Origin: Actinoplanes sp. N902-109
GTDB lineage: Bacteria; Actinomycetota; Actinomycetes; Mycobacteriales; Micromonosporaceae
Assembly (NCBI RefSeq): GCF_000389965.1
Contig: NC_021191.1
Location: 6,263,501-6,327,500 of the forward strand
Reading direction: 5' to 3'
DNA length: 64,000 nt
Shown here: in pieces, positions 59,893 through 64,000 of the stretch
Position numbering within the stretch: position 1 is the stretch's first letter
Layout of the letters: every line of letters starts with the position of its first letter
The notes under the pieces: generated by a model
The model's input: the letters and a program-made list of their open reading frames with translations, nothing else
Databases searched by the model: none
Told to the model about the DNA's origin: nothing
Program-made: the position numbers and the translations under genes

Positions 59893-60535
59893 CCGCAGCG
59901 CTTCCCGGACGCTCCCGGCGCCTGGTCGACCGGGCCGGACGGCGTGGTGGTCGACCTGGGTGCGAACGAGACACTGACCGTGGACTCCACGACCGTGACC
60001 GGCCGCTACGTGTTCGGCGTGATCGCCGAGCGCAGCGGCATCAACGCCGCCGCCGGGGACGCGGTCATCGAGGTCGTCAAGCGTGGCGGCTTCGACATCA
60101 TCCGGCCCCGGCACCCGGAGAACCCGTTGCGGTAGCAGTTCCGCGGCGTGCCCGCGTACGAGCCGGCTGCGAAGTGGATCGTCACCGGCCGCTTCGTGCC
60201 GTCCGACCCGCCACGGGACGTCACCGTCGGCGCAGCGGTCGAAGGGCGGGAGCACGTGTACGCATCGCCGGGCCGGGTCGAGTTCTCGGTCGACGGCGTG
60301 CCGCTCGCCTTGACGGTGTTCAACGGGCGCCGGCCGGGCTCGTTGCTCGCACTGTTCACCGACGAGACGTCCGGCGTCGCCACGTACGCCGCGAACCGCA
60401 GCCTCACGATCGACCCGCCGGCCGCAGACGGCGCGGTGGTGCTCGACTTCACCCGGGCGACGAACCTGCCGTGCGCGTACACCGAGTTCGCGACGTGCCC
60501 GCTGCCGGCATCGCCCCGCGGGCGGTGCAGCGCCC
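59893..60535 (+). pseudogene. Broken DUF1684-family gene
   Basis: The reading frame GAWSTGPDGVVVDLGANETL to IIRPRHPENPLR is followed by an in-frame TAG (60133-60135), then continues in the same frame as FRGVPAYEPAAKWIVTGRF to LDFTRATNLPCAYTEFATCP. These are DUF1684 landmarks. Beyond that the expected C-terminal NR-x-P-VEAGEK segment is lost by frameshift, and the N-terminal WRxxR region is also missing. An intact DUF1684 gene lies 2.6 kb to the right. The TAG may come from a CAG codon (Gln) by a single change. Confidence 0.75.
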
Positions 60536-60608
60536 CATCCCGCTGTGCTCGGCGGGCAGTCGGCCCCGGCACCCGCCGGCGACTTGCCGCAGCCGGTGGC
60601 GGCCGGGC

Positions 60609-60614
60609 TACGGT
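60609..60614 (+). promoter_or_regulatory. Leaderless -10 element of the nitroreductase gene
   Basis: TACGGT ends six bases before the ATG, the same geometry as at the peptide permease gene. No ribosome binding site is present. Confidence 0.5.
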
Positions 60615-60620
60615 GGGCCG

Positions 60621-61418
60621 ATGTCCGTCACTGAACGCTACGGCGACCCGGCTGCCGCCCTGGCCGTGCACAGCGAGGTGCTGGCGCTGCAACTGGGCCG
60701 GCGCTCGGTCCGCAAGTTCGGGCCGCGCACGGTCACCGATGACGAGCTGACCGCGCTGGTGGCGGCGGCCCAGTCCGCGCCGACCTCGTCCAACCTGCAA
60801 CCGTGGAGCGTGATCGCGGTCCGCGACCCCGCCCGCAAGGCCCGCCTCGCCGCGCTCGCCGGCGATCAGGCGTTTGTCGCACAGGCGCCGCTGTTCCTGG
60901 TCTGGGTGGCCGACCTGGGCCGGGCCCGGCGCCTGGCCCGGCGCGCCGGTGCCCAGCTGGACGCGGCCGACTACCTGGAGACCACGCTCATCGGTTTCGT
61001 GGACACCGCGCTCGCGGCCCAGAACGCGGTGCTGGCGGCGAGCTCGCTGGGGCTCGGCTCGGTGTTCGTGGGCGCGGTGCGCAACCGCCCGGCCGAGGTC
61101 GCGGCCGAGCTGGGCCTGCCGCCGCACGCGGTGGCGGCGTTCGGGCTGGCCGTCGGCGAGCCGGACCCGAGTGAGCAGGCCGGGGTCAAGCCCCGGTTGC
61201 CCCAGGCCGCGGTGCTGCACCACGAGACGTACGACGCGGACGCGGCGGACGCCCACGTCGCCACCTACGACCAGCGGCTCTCGGCGTACAACGGCCGGTT
61301 CGGTCTGCCCGGCGACTGGAGCGGGCGGGTGCTGGCCCGGCTGCGCGGACCGGAGGCCATGGCCGGGCGGCACCGGCTGCGCGAAATCCTGGACAAGCTC
61401 GGCCTGCCCTCGCGGTGA
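60621..61418 (+). CDS. Nitroreductase-family NAD(P)H:flavin oxidoreductase
   Basis: A 265-residue FMN enzyme of the NfsA-like group. RRSVRKFGPRTVTDDEL and AAAQSAPTSSNLQPWSVIAV form the FMN phosphate and ring contacts; AALAAQNAVLAASSLGLGSVF-like sequence (read as TALAAQNAVLAASSLGLGSV) is the dimer helix; FGLAVGEPD follows. The extended C-terminal about 60 residues wrap the partner subunit. It reduces nitro compounds, quinones or flavin with NAD(P)H; the natural substrate is unknown. It lies between the broken DUF1684 gene and the mannosyltransferase gene. Confidence 0.9.
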   Translation: MSVTERYGDPAAALAVHSEVLALQLGRRSVRKFGPRTVTDDELTALVAAAQSAPTSSNLQPWSVIAVRDPARKARLAALAGDQAFVAQAPLFLVWVADLGRARRLARRAGAQLDAADYLETTLIGFVDTALAAQNAVLAASSLGLGSVFVGAVRNRPAEVAAELGLPPHAVAAFGLAVGEPDPSEQAGVKPRLPQAAVLHHETYDADAADAHVATYDQRLSAYNGRFGLPGDWSGRVLARLRGPEAMAGRHRLREILDKLGLPSR

Positions 61419-61442
61419 CAGTCCCGGATGACGCAGCCGGGG

Positions 61443-62975
61443 TCAGACCCAGCGGTTGCCGAGCCACATGCGCGACCACCAGTCGTCGTACGGGATGAGC
61501 TGCCCCACGAAGATCGGGTAGAAGTAGGCGAAGCAGAGCGCGACCAGGGTGACGTACACGCCCGCGGTCACCGCGCCGATCAGCCGGCGCTCGGGCGATC
61601 CGGTCATCAGCGCGCCGAGGACGTACACGACGGCCAGGATGAGGAACGGCAGGGCGGGCAGCGCGTAGAAGGAGAACATCGTGCGCCCGTCCCGGAGCGC
61701 GAAGAAGAACCACGGCAGCAGACCCGCCACCACACCCGTACCGATGGCGAAGGCGCGCCAGTCGCGGCGGGCGATGCCCAGCCAGGTCAGGGCGGCCAGG
61801 GCGGGCAGGAACGACCACCACAGCAGGGGCGTGCCCAGCAGCAGGATCTCCGGTACGCACTTCGGCGCACCGCACCCCGGCACGTTCGGCGGGGCCCAGA
61901 ACGCGACGGGCCGGCCGAGCAGCAACCACTGCCAGGGCCACGACTGATAGCGGTGGGTCTGGGTGAGTCCGCTGTGGAACGTGTACGCCTGGTGGTGGTA
62001 GTGCACGAGGTTGAGCAAGGCCCCCAGCACGGGTGGTTCGCTGAGCCCGTGCTCGCGCCGGAAGTGCCGGCCGAAGCCGTCGTCGGTGCTGAACCAGCCG
62101 ATCCACGTGGCCAGATAGGTGACCACGGTCAGCCCGGCACCGAGGATCAGCCGGCCGAGGTCGCCGGCCAGACCCGGCACGAACGCCCGGCGCACCCCGG
62201 CCGAGCGGCGCGCCTGCACCCGCCACAGCACGACCAGCCCGGCGAGGAACGGCGCGAAGAACAGCGCACTCCATTTCACCCCGCAGGCCAGGCCGAAGCA
62301 GACCCCGGCGACCAGCAGCCACCACGGCGCGGCCCGGGGCCGCCGCGCACCGGCTTCGAGCGCCCGCAGCCAGCCCCGGCGGTACCGGTCGCGGTCGAGC
62401 AGGACGGCTGCGAAGGTCATCAGCACGAACAGGCCGAGGAAGATGTCGAGCAGCGAGGTGCGGGACAGCACGAACTGGAAGCCGTCGAGGGTCATCAGCA
62501 GGCCCGCGGCACCGGCGAGCACGACCGAGTGGAACATCCGGTAGGCGACCCGGATGAGGATCAGGATCATCAGCGTGCCGGCGATCGCGGCGGGGAAGCG
62601 CCAGCCCAGCTCGGTGTTGCCGAACGCCTTCTCGCCCAGCGCGATCAGCCACTTGCCCAGCGGCGGGTGCACGACGTACGCGGGCTGGTCGCGCTCGGTG
62701 TCCCACTCCACGCCGCGCTGCAGCATGTCCCAGGCGTCGGTCGGGTAGTAGATCTCGTCGAAGACGTAGCCCCGGGGGTGGGTGATCCCGTTCAGCCGCA
62801 GCATCAGCGCCACGGCTGAGATCAACCCCGTGACGACCCAGGAGTACGGGTCGAGCCAGTTCTCCAGCGTCGCCAGCCGCCGCCGCACGACCTCGGGGAC
62901 GCCGCGCCCACCGCCGGCCTCGGGTGCGGGCGGGGTTTGCAGGATGCGCGCGGTCTCCGCTGTGGCCGTGGTCAC
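61443..62975 (-). CDS. pmt: Protein O-mannosyltransferase (PMT family, GT39)
   Basis: A 510-residue polytopic enzyme that moves mannose from polyprenyl-phosphate-mannose to Ser/Thr of exported proteins. The catalytic acidic pair is in the first outer loop, YVFDEIYYPTDAWDML, after helix 1 (WVVTGLISAVALMLRLNGI). Other PMT phrases: HPPLGKWLIALGEKAFG, HYHHQAYTFHSGLTQTHRYQ (read as YHHQAYTFHSGLTQTH, close to eukaryotic/mycobacterial PMT) and SWPWQWLLLGRPVAFW. About 11 helices. The Pro/Thr-rich kinase and beta-helix proteins in this window could be substrates. Converges with the nitroreductase gene. Confidence 0.93.
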   Translation of the reverse strand: MTTATAETARILQTPPAPEAGGGRGVPEVVRRRLATLENWLDPYSWVVTGLISAVALMLRLNGITHPRGYVFDEIYYPTDAWDMLQRGVEWDTERDQPAYVVHPPLGKWLIALGEKAFGNTELGWRFPAAIAGTLMILILIRVAYRMFHSVVLAGAAGLLMTLDGFQFVLSRTSLLDIFLGLFVLMTFAAVLLDRDRYRRGWLRALEAGARRPRAAPWWLLVAGVCFGLACGVKWSALFFAPFLAGLVVLWRVQARRSAGVRRAFVPGLAGDLGRLILGAGLTVVTYLATWIGWFSTDDGFGRHFRREHGLSEPPVLGALLNLVHYHHQAYTFHSGLTQTHRYQSWPWQWLLLGRPVAFWAPPNVPGCGAPKCVPEILLLGTPLLWWSFLPALAALTWLGIARRDWRAFAIGTGVVAGLLPWFFFALRDGRTMFSFYALPALPFLILAVVYVLGALMTGSPERRLIGAVTAGVYVTLVALCFAYFYPIFVGQLIPYDDWWSRMWLGNRWV

Positions 62976-63086
62976 CCTGTGATCCTAGGAGCCCCGGGCC
63001 ACCGCGGCACCGATGCGTACGGCCGCCCGGTCGCAGGCACTGTGACCAGCGCGACCATGGCGGTTAAACCTACCCGGATTGTAGGG

Positions 63087-63105
63087 TTGGGAGGACCACT
63101 CCCAA
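63087..63105. promoter_or_regulatory. Perfect inverted repeat upstream of DUF1684 gene
   Basis: TTGGGAG-GACCA-CTCCCAA has seven-base arms and ends 17 bases before the ATG. It is a candidate operator for the DUF1684/peptide-transport operon; no local regulator is visible. Confidence 0.45.
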
Positions 63106-63122
63106 GATCAACTGAGGTCCCC

Positions 63123-63809
63123 ATGACACACGCCGCAGCGGCGGACCACGACGCCTGGCGCGCGAGCCGCCGCAGCGCCGTCGCCGGACCCACCGGCAAC
63201 CTGGCCCTGATCGACACCCGGTGGGGTGCCACCGACCCGGCCGCCGAGCTGGCCGGGCAGCCCGCCACCGTGACCGCCACCACTCTGCAGCGCCGGGACC
63301 CGATCACCGGCATCCAGGAGCACGGCGTCCGGCTCTGGGACGCGGATTCCCCGGCGATCCAGAACTTCGAGGGCATCGACACGTTCGCCTACGACCCGGC
63401 CTGGGTGCTCGAGGCGCGCTACACCGAGGTGCCCGGCGCCCGGCAGGTGCCGTTCCAGCACCTGCGCGACGCCGGCTTCACCCGGGACCTGCCGGTGCCC
63501 GGCGACATCGACGTCACCATCGGCGGCCGGGACTACACGCTCAGCGCGTTCGACGACGACGGCACGCTGCTGCTGGTCTTCGGCGACCCGACCAACGGCG
63601 TGCAGACGTACGGCTCCGGGCGGTTCCTGTTCGTCGACCGGGCCCCCGGGCAGGACCGGGTGCTGCTCGACTTCAACCGCGCGTTCGTCCCGCCGTGCGG
63701 CTTCTCCCCGCACTACAACTGCCCCCTGCCGCCCCCGCAGAACCGGATCGCCGTGCCCGTCGAGGCCGGCGAGAAGGTTCCCGTGTTCACGAACGAGACG
63801 GAGAAATGA
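63123..63809 (+). CDS. DUF1684-family protein
   Basis: A 228-residue cytoplasmic protein of unknown biochemical role. Family landmarks are the N-terminal WRASRRSAVAGPTGNLALID, QVPFQHLRDAGFTRDLPVPG, DYTLSAFDDDGTLLLVFGD, TNGVQTYGSGRFLFVD and VLLDFNRAFVPPC, then the closing NRIAVPVEAGEK. It overlaps the next gene (ATGA), a peptide-type binding lipoprotein. DUF1684 genes are often found with peptide/nickel ABC transporters in actinomycetes, and the broken copy in this window sits near another such transporter. It may process the imported compound. Confidence 0.88.
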   Translation: MTHAAAADHDAWRASRRSAVAGPTGNLALIDTRWGATDPAAELAGQPATVTATTLQRRDPITGIQEHGVRLWDADSPAIQNFEGIDTFAYDPAWVLEARYTEVPGARQVPFQHLRDAGFTRDLPVPGDIDVTIGGRDYTLSAFDDDGTLLLVFGDPTNGVQTYGSGRFLFVDRAPGQDRVLLDFNRAFVPPCGFSPHYNCPLPPPQNRIAVPVEAGEKVPVFTNETEK

Positions 63810-64000
63810 ACGTGCGCAAGCTGATCACGGCTTCGCTGGCCCTGGTCACCGCGGCCGGCCTGCTGGCCGCCTGCGGCGACGACGGCGGGGGTTCCTCCGG
63901 TGGCAGCGGTGGCACCGCCACCATCCAGGTCGGCTCGCAGTACGAGCCGCAGAACCTGGACAACACCGCCGGCGGCGGTCAGGGCGTGACCGAGGCGCTC
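63806..64000 (+). CDS. Peptide-type ABC transporter substrate-binding lipoprotein, cut by window end
   Basis: The first 65 residues are visible. The signal peptide ends in lipobox LAAC (ASLALVTAAGLLAACGDDGG), a Gly/Ser linker follows, then ATIQVGSQYEPQNLDNTAGG, the opening strand of SBP_bac_5 proteins. Coupled to the DUF1684 gene by ATGA overlap. It is presumably the start of a second peptide transporter beyond the window. Confidence 0.85.
   Translation, partial: MNVRKLITASLALVTAAGLLAACGDDGGGSSGGSGGTATIQVGSQYEPQNLDNTAGGGQGVTEAL

Noticed and set aside
1..64000. CRISPR arrays, tRNA/rRNA genes, transposases, integrases and phage genes
   Set aside because: No spaced identical repeats, cloverleaf-like sequences or transposase motifs were noticed anywhere in the window; a covariance-model search was not possible.

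Overview
The window is very GC-rich DNA with dense, often overlapping genes, frequent GTG starts and several promoters placed for leaderless transcripts. This points to a filamentous actinomycete. The family (Micromonosporaceae/Actinoplanes-like) is my guess from gene content, not shown by a marker gene. I see no rRNA, tRNA, CRISPR array, phage or insertion sequence.

Layout. 1-12.6 kb: the start of a chemoreceptor (cut by the window edge), an ABC exporter followed by a beta-propeller phosphoesterase, a three-gene minus-strand unit (secreted phosphoesterase, MFS transporter, propeller-like protein), two GNAT acetyltransferases, an FMN 2-hydroxyacid oxidase and an XRE/MmyB-type regulator. 12.6-18.5 kb: a metal-efflux pair (ArsR sensor and P1B-4 ATPase) and a D-lactate/glycolate-type FAD/Fe-S dehydrogenase divergent from a GntR regulator, sharing one symmetric promoter/operator. 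18.5-28.2 kb: a three-domain penicillin-binding protein, a CDF transporter, two small subunits of a molybdenum hydroxylase without the catalytic subunit, DUF2243/CtaG membrane genes, a VOC protein and a Ser/Thr kinase. 28.2-30.2 kb is sparse, with an unrecognised membrane-anchored protein and a gene remnant; a pectate lyase follows.

31.3-38.6 kb is the most interesting part: a tightly coupled minus-strand operon of two cytochromes P450, an 18-bp gene with a strong ribosome binding site encoding the pentapeptide MQYDH, two ATP-grasp ligases, a polytopic membrane protein and a methyltransferase. The pentapeptide fits the M-x-Y-x-H pattern of the minimal biarylitide-type RiPP precursors (BytA), which a P450 crosslinks between Tyr and His. 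I read the locus as an expanded minimal-RiPP pathway in which ATP-grasp enzymes and a methyltransferase may act on the crosslinked peptide. An ArsR-type regulator and an MFS exporter gene lie just beyond it.

41-50 kb: DNA polymerase IV, a lower-GC PadR/membrane-protein pair, an orphan barstar, and a four-gene exopolysaccharide operon (GT2 synthase, two parallel beta-helix proteins, UDP-glucose dehydrogenase). 50-64 kb: an FGGY sugar kinase, a DUF234-type ATPase remnant, a peptide ABC transporter whose second permease and both ATPases are fused in one chain, a broken luciferase-like oxidoreductase, carbonic anhydrase, a broken DUF1684 gene, a nitroreductase, a protein O-mannosyltransferase, and an intact DUF1684 gene overlapping the start of a second peptide-binding lipoprotein cut by the window end. 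The intact and broken DUF1684 genes, each next to peptide-transport genes, suggest a duplicated locus with one decaying copy.
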